Positions 1 through 8,664 are shown, numbered from the stretch's first letter. The stretch is 64,000 nt of DNA from JACCXG01 sp963717745 (GCA_963717745.1 CAVQXJ010000007.1:409275-473274); one strand, 5' to 3'. Notes: generated by a model not told the origin, from the letters alone. A program made the numbers and translations.

Positions 1-156
1 CGCGTTGAGCGAGTCGATATGCCGCCGCGGCACGATCAGGACGTGGAGCGGCGCCTGTGGATTGATGTCCTTGAAAGCGATGAGATGTTCGTCGCGGTGG
101 ACGATCGATGCCGGCACGTTCCCCTCGACGATCTTGCAGAAGAGGCAGTCAGGCAC
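1..156 (-). CDS. HIT (histidine triad) family protein, partial
   Basis: The first 52 codons of a HIT-family nucleotide hydrolase or transferase run off the left edge of the window. The reading begins VPDCLFCKIVEGNVPASIVH and continues with AFKDINPQAPLHVLIVPRRH, the classic HinT/PKCI N-terminus with CxxC-type zinc cysteines. The catalytic HxHxH triad would lie beyond the edge. The GTG start is chosen because GGGAGG lies 4 nt upstream and the family begins right at the cysteine motif. The start overlaps the end of prmC by 8 nt, so translational coupling within a prfA-prmC-HIT operon is likely. Family assignment is secure; the exact substrate (a purine nucleoside phosphoramidate in HinT) is not visible here. 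Confidence 0.88.
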   Translation of the reverse strand, partial: MPDCLFCKIVEGNVPASIVHRDEHLIAFKDINPQAPLHVLIVPRRHIDSLNA

Positions 157-1000
157 ATGACCTCCCGAGGACGGCGCTGCGGGCGATGCCCTGGAGATCG
201 TCGAGAATCCCGCGGACCGTCCAGCCTTCCCGCGTCGCGGCGGCGCGGACGCTGTCTTCCTGGCCGTAGCCGAATTCGAAAATCAGAGTGCCGCCGGGAA
301 CCAGCCGCGGCCCGGTCTGGGCGAGCAGGCGTTCGATGATCTCCAGCCCTTCAGCGCCGCCGAACAGCGCCATCGCCGGTTCGTAGTCGCGCACGTCCGG
401 CAGCAGGGCCGGCGCGCTCTTCGCCGGCACGTACAGGTGGGTTCGAGACGATCAGGTCCGCTCGAACGGACAGCCCTTCGGATAGATCCGTGCACACGAA
501 ATGGACGCGGTCGGCGACGCCGTGCCGGCGGGCATTCTCGGCCGCCACGAGCAGGGCGCCGTGCGAGAGGTCGGTGGCGACCACCCGCGCATCCGGCCGC
601 TCCGCCGCCAGCGAAATCGCCAGACATCCGGTGCCCGTTCCGATGTCGATGATCGTCGAGGGTGCCGAAGGCAGGATTCGGAGCGCCTCCTCGACGATCA
701 GCTCGGTCTCGGGGCGGGGGACCAGCGTCGCCGACGTGACTGCGAAGTCGCGCCCCCAGAACTCCCGGGTCCCGACGATCATCGCCACCGGCTCACGCCG
801 CGCCCGGCGGGCAATCGCCGTGGCAAAGCCCGAGGCGAATCCTTCCGGCGCCGGTTCGCGGTTGTGGGTCAGCAGCCGCGCCAGGTCCCAGCCGAGCACG
901 TGCCGCGCGAGGACGTCACTGTCGACGGCCGCGGCGCCGGGTTTGAACCCGGCCGCAATCAACTGCTGGCGGCCTTCGGCGATGTGCTCGTGCAATTTCA

Positions 1001-1001
<1 letters not shown>
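149..1001 (-). CDS. prmC: Release factor glutamine methyltransferase PrmC (frameshifted)
   Basis: PrmC (HemK) N5-methylates the glutamine of the GGQ motif of release factors RF1 and RF2, using SAM. The first frame (about residues 1-190) shows the helical N-terminal domain, the SAM-binding motif IDIGTGTGCLAISLA and the start of the catalytic NPPY motif. Exactly there, near 433-436, one extra base shifts the frame: AACCCACC is followed by TGTACGTG where TACGTG would restore NPPYV. The second frame continues with PALLPDVRDYEPAMALFGG and EIIERLL, the normal C-terminal half. The ATG overlaps the stop codon of prfA by one base, so its substrate RF1 is made from the same transcript. A sequencing indel is the likeliest cause of the break; a true mutation would abolish the enzyme. 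Confidence 0.9.
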
Positions 1002-2077
<1,076 letters not shown>

Positions 2078-2088
2078 GGGAATCACTA

Positions 2089-2118
2089 ATCCCTAATCGC
2101 TAATCACGAATCAGCCCG
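2089..2118. repeat. Heptamer tandem array (TAATCNC-type)
   Basis: Four consecutive 7-bp units (CTAATCC, CTAATCG, CTAATCA, CGAATCA) sit just upstream of prfA. This is one of at least eight 7-8-bp period arrays in the intergenic spaces of this window; see the findings. Confidence 0.6.
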
Positions 2119-2130
2119 TGAGCTGGATTG

Positions 2131-2241
2131 GACGACAGCCGCTTGTCAAAACCTAACAGGAGGTCAGGAGCTCAGGAGGCTCTTTGGTTTTCCAGAGAAA
2201 TTCTCCTGATCTCCTGGCCCTCCTGTTAAAGCTCTTGGGGG
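2131..2241. repeat. Family A palindrome (AGGAG-unit hairpin)
   Basis: The left arm starts GACGACAGCCGCTTGTCAAA and continues with repeated AGGAGG/TCAGGAG units. The right arm returns with CTCCTGATCTCCTGGCCCTC. The loop is A/T-rich. The right end supplies the stop codon and last six codons of moaD. Related elements lie at about 3.1, 4.8, 8.7, 30.1, 30.2 and 34.8 kb. Confidence 0.75.
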
Positions 2242-2489
2242 CGCTCGCCGCCGGAGACGGGAGGCAGGAACGCCACTTCATCGCCGTCCCGCAAATGCCT
2301 GTCGAACCCCGCGTATTCCTCGTTCACCGCACACGAAATGATTGGCGTGTAGTCGGCGAACGCCGGGAAGTCGGCGGTCAGTCGATCCCAGAGGGCCCGT
2401 GCGCTCGAGCTGTCGTCGATCTCGCGTTCGAGGTCGCCGGTCCCGGCGATCTCTCTCAACCGGGCGAAGAGCCGGACCGTTACGCGCAT
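2226..2489 (-). CDS. moaD: Molybdopterin synthase sulfur carrier subunit MoaD
   Basis: MoaD is a ubiquitin-fold sulfur carrier. Its C-terminal Gly-Gly is thiocarboxylated, and with MoaE it inserts sulfur into precursor Z during molybdenum cofactor synthesis. The 87-residue product begins MRVTVRLFARLREIAG and shows the typical end DEVAFLPPVSGG. Six further residues (ERPQEL) follow the Gly-Gly before TAA, and these codons and the stop derive from the edge of a family A repeat. Known MoaD proteins end exactly at GG, so the tail should block activation unless it is trimmed or the sequence is wrong here. It lies 28 nt downstream of moaE. A longer upstream start exists but overlaps moaE and lacks family support. 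Confidence 0.88.
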   Translation of the reverse strand: MRVTVRLFARLREIAGTGDLEREIDDSSSARALWDRLTADFPAFADYTPIISCAVNEEYAGFDRHLRDGDEVAFLPPVSGGERPQEL

Positions 2490-2517
2490 CTCGCCGCCCC
2501 ATCCGCGAGGAGGGCGA

Positions 2518-3030
2518 TCACGACGTCGCGCGCGCAAGCGCCTGCCGTCGCGCGTCCACGTCCTCCGGATCCGCCGTCGCCCCCTCTATCCAGACCTCGC
2601 CCCCCTCGAACAGCTCGCGCTTCCAGATCGGCGCGATCTGTTTGAGGCGCTCGATGGCGTAGCGGCAGGCGGCAAACGCGTCGGCGCGGTGCGCCGAGCC
2701 AGCGGCGATCACCACGCTCGCCTCCCCAATGCCGAGCGAGCCTATCCGGTGCGCGATCGCCAGCGTCGCTTCCGGCCAGTGCGCTTCGGCTTCGGCGGCA
2801 ATCCGTTCGAATGACTTGACCGCGAGCGGCTCGTAACACTCGTATTCGAGCCGAATCACCCGGCGGCCGGCATTGTGATCACGCACCAGGCCGACGAACA
2901 GATTGACCGCACCGCACTGCGCGGCCTCGACCGTCGCCGCCGTCGCCATGGCGTCGAGCGGCTCCGACGTCACCCTGAACCGCGCCCCCCGCGTCACGCG
3001 ATCAGCCGTGGTTCCCGCGATACCGGCCAC
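2518..3030 (-). CDS. moaE: Molybdopterin synthase catalytic subunit MoaE
   Basis: MoaE binds precursor Z and, with MoaD as sulfur donor, makes molybdopterin. Hallmarks are VGLVRDHNAGRRVIRLEYEC and KQIAPIWKRELFEGGEVWIE, which carries the active-site lysines. The GTG at 3030 is chosen because a perfect -10 box (TATACT) lies exactly 6 nt upstream, the spacing seen at other leaderless genes in this window. It gives 170 residues, close to the family norm. Another in-frame GTG at 2997 is possible. moaD follows directly. A MobA-like cytidylyltransferase at 16.8 kb could act later in cofactor maturation. Confidence 0.92.
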   Translation of the reverse strand: MAGIAGTTADRVTRGARFRVTSEPLDAMATAATVEAAQCGAVNLFVGLVRDHNAGRRVIRLEYECYEPLAVKSFERIAAEAEAHWPEATLAIAHRIGSLGIGEASVVIAAGSAHRADAFAACRYAIERLKQIAPIWKRELFEGGEVWIEGATADPEDVDARRQALARATS

Positions 3031-3036
3031 TCTGTG

Positions 3037-3042
3037 AGTATA
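3037..3042 (-). promoter_or_regulatory. Putative -10 box of a leaderless moaE transcript
   Basis: TATACT followed by CACAGA and then GTG, in frame with MoaE. The 6-nt gap puts the predicted transcription start at or next to the start codon. Confidence 0.55.
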
Positions 3043-3071
3043 ACCGGCTGTGTCTGGTGAGCTGGGTCGGC

Positions 3072-3290
3072 GACAGCCGCTTGTCAAAACCTACAGGAGG
3101 ATAGGAGGACAAGAAAATTCTTTTGATTTCCGGTCCTCCTATCCTCCTGTTAAGCTCACCGGCCATCGAATCACCCATCCGCGGCTGAAGGCCCCCGGTT
3201 GCCGCTAGCCACCGGGCGCTTAATGTGACGTTTGGGTTCCAGAAAGAATTCTCCTGATCTCCTTGCCCTCCTGTTAAAGCTCTTGGGGGT
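3072..3290. repeat. Composite family A palindrome with GC module and second right arm
   Basis: A full hairpin (about 3072-3152) starts GACAGCCGCTTGTCAAAACC, with AGGAGGATAGGAGG matched by CCTCCTATCCTCCTG. It is followed by a conserved spacer module (GGCCATCGAATCACCC, then CTGAAGGCCCCCGG, to about 3222) and then by another right arm (CTCCTGATCTCCTTGCCCTC). The same module order recurs at 30.05-30.36 kb. It sits between thiD (3' end) and moaE (5' end). Confidence 0.7.
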
Positions 3291-3302
3291 CGCACGGCCC
3301 CG

Positions 3303-4088
3303 CTACTGGGTCACCCGCCACATATGGTTGAGCGGGCCGTGGCCGTGACCGATCGCAGGCGCGTGCCGGATCGCTCCTTCGAGGTAGGTGCGCGCGGCGC
3401 GCACCGCGTCCTCATCGGACAGGCCGCGTGCGAGAAAGGCGGCGATCGCCGACGACAGCGTGCAGCCGGTTCCGTGCGTGTTCGGGCCCGGGAGCCGGGG
3501 CCCGCGCACTTCGAAGTCGCCGCCGGCGCGACAGGCGACATCGATTGATTCCGCGCCCTCCGCGTGTCCACCCTTGATCAGTACGACGCGTGGTCCAAGC
3601 GCCAGGATTCGGCGACCGGCCTCGTGCATGTCGTCGAGCGTTCGCACCGGCATGTCGGCCAGGACCTCGGCTTCGGGAATGTTAGGTGTGACCACATGCG
3701 CGTGCGCCAGGAGCGCGCGCAGGGCCGTGACCGCGTCCGCGTCGAGCAGCCGGTCGCCTCCCTTCGCGATCATCACCGGATCGATGACGACCCGGCAGAG
3801 GCCGAGGCTGCCGATTGCGCCGTCGACCGCAGCCACGATCGCCGCGGTCGCCAGCATCCCGATCTTGACCGCCTCGGCACCGATGTCCTCGACCACCGCC
3901 TCGATCTGCGAGACCACCAGCGCCGGGCTGATCGGCTCCCAGCCGCGGACACCGACCGTGTTCTGCGCGGTGACCGCGGTGATCGCGCTGGTGCCGTAGA
4001 CGCCCAGCGCCGCGAACGTCTTGAGGTCCGCCTGAATCCCCGCGCCGCCGCCCGAGTCGCTGCCCGCGATTGTCAGTGCTGTGTGCAT
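3303..4088 (-). CDS. thiD: Hydroxymethylpyrimidine/phosphomethylpyrimidine kinase ThiD
   Basis: ThiD phosphorylates HMP and then HMP-P in the pyrimidine branch of thiamine synthesis. The product opens MHTALTIAGSDSGGGAGIQA, the diagnostic substrate-binding start. It has DPVMIAKGG near the middle and the anion-hole/catalytic segment LPGPNTHGTGCTLSSAIA near the end, as in the ribokinase-like fold. The 261 residues are normal for the monofunctional enzyme. The start is fixed by the conserved N-terminus; the longer upstream frame has no homology. It diverges from bioY with only 19 nt between the start codons, so the two promoters must overlap. No thiamine riboswitch was recognised in that gap. Confidence 0.95.
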   Translation of the reverse strand: MHTALTIAGSDSGGGAGIQADLKTFAALGVYGTSAITAVTAQNTVGVRGWEPISPALVVSQIEAVVEDIGAEAVKIGMLATAAIVAAVDGAIGSLGLCRVVIDPVMIAKGGDRLLDADAVTALRALLAHAHVVTPNIPEAEVLADMPVRTLDDMHEAGRRILALGPRVVLIKGGHAEGAESIDVACRAGGDFEVRGPRLPGPNTHGTGCTLSSAIAAFLARGLSDEDAVRAARTYLEGAIRHAPAIGHGHGPLNHMWRVTQ

Positions 4089-4107
4089 ACAGTAAAATTC
4101 GCAGCCA

Positions 4108-4731
4108 ATGTCTGTTCGAACCGCTCCCCTGGACGCGTCTCCGACTGTACTCGGCACGCTGATCGCCGGCTCGACGCTGGATCGCGCGCTCAAGGCCGCC
4201 GCCGTGCTGTTCGTCACCGCGCTGACCGCGATTGCCGCGCAGGTCAGCGTCCCGCTGCCGTTCACCCCGGTGCCCTTTACCCTGCAGCCGATGGTCGTGC
4301 TGCTCGGCGGAGCCGCCCTCGGGGCGCGTCTGGGGATGGCGAGTCAGGTGCTCTATCTGATGCTCGGCATGGCGGGCCTTCCGGTCTTTGCCGCGTCACC
4401 GGTGCTGCCCCAAGGCATCTTCCGCCTGCTGGGTCCGACCGGCGGCTATCTCATGAGCTATCCGTTCGCCGCCTTCCTGGCCGGCTTCCTGGCCGAGCGC
4501 CGTTTCGATCGCCGCTACCTGACGTCAGTGATCGCCATGGCGGCGGGCCTGACCCTAATCTTCGCCGCCGGCGTGCTCTGGCTCGCCTGGTTCGCCCGTC
4601 CCGCCCACGCCGGCCTCGACGCCGCGCTGCGCACCGGCCTCTATCCCTTCCTGCCCGCGGACATCGTGAAGGTCTGCATCGCCGCAGCGATCATGCCGGG
4701 GGTGTGGGCTTTGCTAGGTCGACGATCCTGA
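4108..4731 (+). CDS. bioY: Biotin transporter BioY
   Basis: BioY is the membrane S-component that binds and imports biotin, alone or with an ECF energising module. Recognisable family motifs are VPLPFTPVPFTLQPMVVLLG, GLLGPTGGYLMSYPFAAFLA-like text around residue 110 and YPFLPADIVKVCIAAAI near the C-terminus. Six hydrophobic segments are evident in 207 residues. The EcfA/EcfT partners are absent from the window, so it would act alone or share a module encoded elsewhere. TAAAAT lies 9 nt before the ATG, a possible -10 box for a leaderless message. A long perfect family A hairpin lies just after the stop codon and could end transcription. Confidence 0.95.
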   Translation: MSVRTAPLDASPTVLGTLIAGSTLDRALKAAAVLFVTALTAIAAQVSVPLPFTPVPFTLQPMVVLLGGAALGARLGMASQVLYLMLGMAGLPVFAASPVLPQGIFRLLGPTGGYLMSYPFAAFLAGFLAERRFDRRYLTSVIAMAAGLTLIFAAGVLWLAWFARPAHAGLDAALRTGLYPFLPADIVKVCIAAAIMPGVWALLGRRS

Positions 4732-4739
4732 TCGCTTCG

Positions 4740-4874
4740 GGGGACAGCCGCCTGTCAAAACCTAACAGGAGGGCCAGGAGGTCAGGAGGAATTCTTCAGG
4801 CATTCTTTGAAAGAGAACCAAGGTTTCTCCTGAACTCCTGGCCCTCCTGTAGGTTTTGACAGGCGGCTGTCCCC
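4740..4874. repeat. Family A palindrome, near-perfect 48-bp arms
   Basis: The best preserved copy. The left arm starts GGGGACAGCCGCCTGTCAAA and its inner part is tandem AGGAGGGCC/AGGAGGTC/AGGAG. The right arm is its complement, with one indel and one mismatch, ending GACAGGCGGCTGTCCCC. The loop is about 40 nt and A/T-rich. It sits between the convergent bioY and methyltransferase genes, where it could work as a two-way terminator. Confidence 0.85.
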
Positions 4875-4929
4875 GCGAACCAGCGAACACATCCCAGCCT
4901 CGAGACGGCGAAGAACCGGAGGACCAGCG

Positions 4930-5577
4930 TCACCGGTGGGTGAACACGAGCATGTATTGATATCGGAGGAACGTCTCCCGGGACAGAAGACTCAGGCCAG
5001 CGGCTTCCGCATCGCGGATGATGGGTTCCGGATCCATGCGCTCGTCCATCGGCGGTCCGGGTCCCCATCCGTCTTTCTTGAACTCGAGGATGCCGATGCG
5101 GCCCCCGGGCTTCAGCGCTTTCGCGATGTTGCGGAGCATCACCACACGGGGCTGTTCCATCTCGTGGTAGGCATCGACGATCAGTGCCGCGTCGATTGGT
5201 CCCGGGAGTCGAGGATCCGACGACGTACCCAGGACCGTTCTCACGTTCGTGAGCTGGGCGCGAGCGGTCCGTCGGGTGATCGCCTCGATCATTTGAGGCT
5301 GTACGTCCTCCGCGTACACGATGCCGTTCGGGCCGACCCGGCCGGCGAGCCGAATCGTGAACCAGCCGCCGCCGGCGCCGAGGTCAGCGACGACGCTTCG
5401 CTCCGCGATGAGCAGCCTGTCCATCACTTGATCGGGGCGTTGCCACGCGTCCCGATCCGGTCCTTCGAGCGTTCCCAGCTGCTCCGGACGGAACAGCCCT
5501 TTGGGCTGACCCGACTGCGCGTCGAGGGTGGCCGCGGCGGCCAGCAGCAGTGCGATTCGAACGATCAGTTTTGCCAT
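4930..5577 (-). CDS. Exported class I SAM-dependent methyltransferase
   Basis: A Rossmann-fold methyltransferase: VVADLGAGGGWFTIRLAGRV is motif I, YAEDVQPQMIEAI motif II and LKPGGRIGILEFKKDGWGPG the late motif. The N-terminus (MAKLIVRIALLLAAAATLDA) looks like a cleavable signal peptide, which is unusual because SAM is cytoplasmic. Related signal-bearing methyltransferases are common in environmental Gram-negatives, and their substrate is unknown. The ATG at 5577 is preferred because AAGGGG lies 8 nt upstream; another ATG lies 18 nt earlier. Its 5' end overlaps the run-on tail of aspA on the same strand by about 190 nt. The natural aspA stop may have been an ATGA overlap at 5595. Confidence 0.82.
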   Translation of the reverse strand: MAKLIVRIALLLAAAATLDAQSGQPKGLFRPEQLGTLEGPDRDAWQRPDQVMDRLLIAERSVVADLGAGGGWFTIRLAGRVGPNGIVYAEDVQPQMIEAITRRTARAQLTNVRTVLGTSSDPRLPGPIDAALIVDAYHEMEQPRVVMLRNIAKALKPGGRIGILEFKKDGWGPGPPMDERMDPEPIIRDAEAAGLSLLSRETFLRYQYMLVFTHR

Positions 5578-7039
5578 GAGTGGCCCCTTGTTCATAGTCG
5601 CCCTTCGACGGTGCTCGGGGCGACCCTGAGCTTGTCGAAGCGTCGCTGCCGGGCACGCCAGGCTCGGTCATGGCTTCCGCGGACAGCACGCGATCCAGCT
5701 GCTCCGCGGACAGCAGGCCGCGTTCGAGAACGAGCGCGCGGATCGACGACCCGGTCTGGACCGCGGTTTTCGCGATCTCCGCTGTCGCGGTGTAGCCGAT
5801 GTAAGGACTGAGCGCGGTCGCGAGCGCGGTGCTGCGGTCGAGCAGCTCGCGGCAGCGCTCCTCGTCGGCCTGGATGCCGGCGATGCAGCGCTGCTGCAGC
5901 ACCTGCATCGCACTCTCCAGGATGCGGGTGGCATGAATCGCGTTCCAAGCGATGACCGGCATCATCACGTTGAGCTCCAACTGGCCGGCCTCCGCGGCCG
6001 CGAGGATCGTCGCGTCGCAGCCGAAGACCTGGAAGCAGACCTGGTTGACCATCTCCGGCACCGACGGGTTGACCTTGCCGGGCATGATCGAGGAGCCGGG
6101 CTGCACCGCAGGAAGACGGATCTCGGCGAGGCCGGCGCGCGGTCCCATGCTCAGGAGACGCAGGTCGGAGGCGATCTTTCCGACCTCGGACGCCAGCCGC
6201 CGCAGCGCCCCCGAGTAGCCGAGTACGTCGCCCATGCTTTGCGTGACGCGGAAGCGATTCACCGCCGGGCGGACCGCCGCACCGGTCCATGACGCCAGAT
6301 GGGACACCGCGGTCGTGGTGTAGTCGTTGCCGGCGTTGATCCCCGTACCGAGCGCGGTCGACCCGAGATTGAGCTCGAGGAGCTGTTTCGAGCTGCGCTC
6401 GAGCTCCTTCGTCGCGTGTGCGACGTTGGCGGCAAACCCGCCGAATTCCTGGCCGAGCCTGATCGGCACCGCATCCTGCAGGTGGGTGCGGCCGGTTTTC
6501 AGGACGCGGTCGAACTCCCGCGCCTTGGTCGACAATCCATGGGCCAGGCCGCGGCCTGAGGCCAGCAGGCCGGGAATCATCGCCAGCAGCGCCAGACGGG
6601 TCGCGGTCGGGAACACGTCGTTGGTGGACTGGCCCATGTTGACGTGATCGTTGGGGTGCACGCGTTCGTAGTCTCCGCGTCGCGCCCCGAGGATCTCCGC
6701 GGCACGATTGGCCAGCACCTCGTTGACGTTCATGTTGTGGGAGGTGCCGGCGCCGGCTTGATAGACGTCGACCACGAACTGGTCGCGAAGCCGGCCGGCC
6801 AGCACCTCGTCCGCGGCCGCGACGATGGCGTCGGCGATCGTCGAGTCCAGGCGGCCGAGCACGCGATTGGCTTCGGCCGCCGCCTTCTTGATCTGGACGG
6901 TCGCCGTCACCAGCTCGGGCGGCGCGGTCATGCCGCTGATCGGAAAGTTCTCCACCGCGCGCTGGGTCTGCACGCCGTAGTAGGCATCCGCGGGGACGCG
7001 GAGCTCGCCAAGGGGATCGCGTTCGGTGCGGAACTTCAT
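5384..7039 (-). CDS. aspA: Aspartate ammonia-lyase with run-on C-terminus
   Basis: Aspartase reversibly deaminates L-aspartate to fumarate. The fumarase/aspartase superfamily signature GSSIMPGKVNPSVPEMVNQ is present near residue 325, as are VNMGQSTNDVFPTATRLAL and TGRTHLQDAVPIRLGQEFGG. The fold is complete by about residue 464 (AMTEPGVPG), where relatives end. The frame then runs on for some 85 residues through a palindrome (5599-5642) and into the methyltransferase gene in another frame. This tail is arginine-rich shadow text, so a lost stop or indel in the palindrome is likely. It is divergent from class I fumarase, which consumes the product fumarate, so the pair links aspartate to the TCA cycle. 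Confidence 0.93.
   Translation of the reverse strand: MKFRTERDPLGELRVPADAYYGVQTQRAVENFPISGMTAPPELVTATVQIKKAAAEANRVLGRLDSTIADAIVAAADEVLAGRLRDQFVVDVYQAGAGTSHNMNVNEVLANRAAEILGARRGDYERVHPNDHVNMGQSTNDVFPTATRLALLAMIPGLLASGRGLAHGLSTKAREFDRVLKTGRTHLQDAVPIRLGQEFGGFAANVAHATKELERSSKQLLELNLGSTALGTGINAGNDYTTTAVSHLASWTGAAVRPAVNRFRVTQSMGDVLGYSGALRRLASEVGKIASDLRLLSMGPRAGLAEIRLPAVQPGSSIMPGKVNPSVPEMVNQVCFQVFGCDATILAAAEAGQLELNVMMPVIAWNAIHATRILESAMQVLQQRCIAGIQADEERCRELLDRSTALATALSPYIGYTATAEIAKTAVQTGSSIRALVLERGLLSAEQLDRVLSAEAMTEPGVPGSDASTSSGSPRAPSKGDYEQGATHGKTDRSNRTAAGRRGHPRRAVGSAQRAVPSGAAGNARRTGSGRVATPRSSDGQAAHRGAKRRR
5599..5642. repeat. TTCGACAAGCTCAGGG-type palindrome
   Basis: An imperfect inverted repeat with arms CTTCGACGGTGCTCGGGGCG and CGACCCTGAGCTTGTCGAAG at the 3' end of aspA. 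Palindromes of this sequence type occur between genes in many unrelated bacteria (recalled, not checked). Here it lies inside the reading frame that extends aspartase. Confidence 0.75.
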
Positions 7040-7045
7040 GATCGC

Positions 7046-7096
7046 GGCCGTGGCCCGTGGCCCGTGGCCCGCCGGACTGCGGACTGCGGACCGCGA
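7046..7096. repeat. Heptamer arrays GTGGCCC x3 and GGACTGC x3
   Basis: Three exact GTGGCCC units are followed by GGACTGC, GGACTGC and GGACCGC between the divergent aspA and fumarase genes. They lie directly upstream of the fumarase -10 box, in the place where its -35 box would be expected. Confidence 0.65.
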
Positions 7097-7110
7097 GAAT
7101 TTCAGTGAAT

Positions 7111-7116
7111 TATACT
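7111..7116 (+). promoter_or_regulatory. Putative -10 box of a leaderless fumarase transcript
   Basis: TATACT followed by GCCCGG and then ATG: a 6-nt gap and no room for a Shine-Dalgarno sequence. No clear -35 box was found. Confidence 0.6.
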
Positions 7117-7122
7117 GCCCGG

Positions 7123-8652
7123 ATGCTTCCCTCCTTCTTCGACAGCGTTGTCGAGCTCATCACCCGGACGTCGACGGATCTGCCTCCGGACGTCCGCGCC
7201 GCGATGCGGACGGCCGTGGCCACCGAGGACGGCACCTCGCGTGCCGGACAGGCGATCGCGATCATCGCCCAGAACATCGATCAGGCGGCATCGTGTGAAG
7301 GACCGATCTGCCAGGACACCGGGATGCCGACCTTCGAGATCAAGGTCCCGGTCGGCGCGAATCAGATCTGGATGAAGCAGCAGATCCGCGCCGCCATCGC
7401 CGAAGCCACCCGGCGCGGAAAGCTGCGGCCGAACTCGGTCGATTCGATCACCGGCGAGAACTCGGGCGACAACCTCGGGCCGGGCACGCCGATCGTGCAT
7501 TTCGAGCAGTGGGAGCGCGCGGACATCGAAATGCGCCTGATCCTCAAGGGCGGCGGCTGCGAGAACACCAACGCGCAGTATTCGCTGCCCACCGAGCTCG
7601 ATCACCTCGGGCGCGCCGATCGCACGCTCGAAGGCGTCAGGAAGTGCATCCTCCACGCGGTCTGGAAGGCGCAGGGGAAGGGCTGCGGGCCTGGAGCCGT
7701 CGGCGTCTGCGTCGGCGGCGATCGGACCTCTGGCTATCTGCACGCGAAGGAGCAGTTGTTCCGAACGCTCGACGACAGCAACGATGATCCACGCCTGGCC
7801 GCGATCGAGGCCGCCGTCCTGGACGAGGCCAACCGGCTCAGCGTCGGGCCGATGGGGTTCAGCGGGCGGACCACGCTGATCGGCTGCAAGATCGGCGCGC
7901 TCAATCGCCTGCCCGCGAGCTTCTTCGTCTCGATCGCCTACGACTGCTGGGCCTTCCGCCGTCTCGGCGTGCACCTGGACGCCGCCACCGGAGCGATCAC
8001 GTCATGGCTGTATCGGGATCCGGCGGTGCCGGCGGAGCCGATGGTGTCGCCGGACGCGGTCGGCGCCGGGTTCACGCGGACCGGGCGGGAGATTGCGCTG
8101 CAAGCCCCGATCTCCGAGGAACAGATCCGCCAATTGAAGGTCGGCGACGTCGTCCTGATTTCCGGCCGGGTCTACACCGGGCGCGATGCCGTGCACGCGC
8201 ATCTCATGAAGCACGAGCCGCCGGTCGATCTCCGCGGCGGCGTGCTCTATCACTGCGGTCCGGTGGTCGTGAAGGAAGGGGACGGCTGGCGGATCACCGC
8301 CGCCGGACCGACGACCAGCATCCGGGAAGAGCCGTATCAGGCGACCATTCTCGAACGGTTCGGCGTGCGCGTGGTGATCGGGAAAGGCGGGATGGGGGCC
8401 AAGACGCTGGCCGGCCTGCAGAAATCGGGCGCGGTTTATTTGAACGGCATCGGCGGCGCCGCCCAGTTCTACGCCCGCTGCATCGAACGCGTCGACGGCG
8501 TGTCGCTGACCGAGTTCGGTACACCCGAGGCGATGTGGCACCTGCAGGTCCGCGATTTTCCCGCCATCGTGACGATGGATGCCCACGGCAACAGCCTGCA
8601 CAAGGACGTGGAAGAGGCGTCGGGGAAGATCCTGGCGACGCTAAAGGGGTGA
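7123..8652 (+). CDS. fumA: Class I (4Fe-4S) fumarate hydratase
   Basis: This enzyme hydrates fumarate to malate in the TCA cycle, using an oxygen-sensitive 4Fe-4S cluster. The N-terminal alpha domain has CEGPICQDTGMPTFEIKVPV (cluster cysteine at about residue 63), ITGENSGDNLGPGTPIVHF, GGGCENTNAQYSLP and GCGPGAVGVCVGG with further cluster cysteines. The C-terminal beta domain shows GRVYTGRDAVHAHLMK and VIGKGGMGAKTLAGLQ. At 509 residues, alpha and beta domains are fused as in FumA/FumB. The ATG is supported by the adjoining TATACT promoter. It diverges from aspartase. A family A hairpin follows the stop codon, between it and the convergent pgi. Confidence 0.95.
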   Translation: MLPSFFDSVVELITRTSTDLPPDVRAAMRTAVATEDGTSRAGQAIAIIAQNIDQAASCEGPICQDTGMPTFEIKVPVGANQIWMKQQIRAAIAEATRRGKLRPNSVDSITGENSGDNLGPGTPIVHFEQWERADIEMRLILKGGGCENTNAQYSLPTELDHLGRADRTLEGVRKCILHAVWKAQGKGCGPGAVGVCVGGDRTSGYLHAKEQLFRTLDDSNDDPRLAAIEAAVLDEANRLSVGPMGFSGRTTLIGCKIGALNRLPASFFVSIAYDCWAFRRLGVHLDAATGAITSWLYRDPAVPAEPMVSPDAVGAGFTRTGREIALQAPISEEQIRQLKVGDVVLISGRVYTGRDAVHAHLMKHEPPVDLRGGVLYHCGPVVVKEGDGWRITAAGPTTSIREEPYQATILERFGVRVVIGKGGMGAKTLAGLQKSGAVYLNGIGGAAQFYARCIERVDGVSLTEFGTPEAMWHLQVRDFPAIVTMDAHGNSLHKDVEEASGKILATLKG

Positions 8653-8664
8653 GAAAAGGCCCAA

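Noticed and set aside
4080..4110. Thiamine or biotin riboswitch between thiD and bioY
   Set aside because: The gap is only 19 nt, too short for a TPP aptamer, and no aptamer core is present inside the gene ends.
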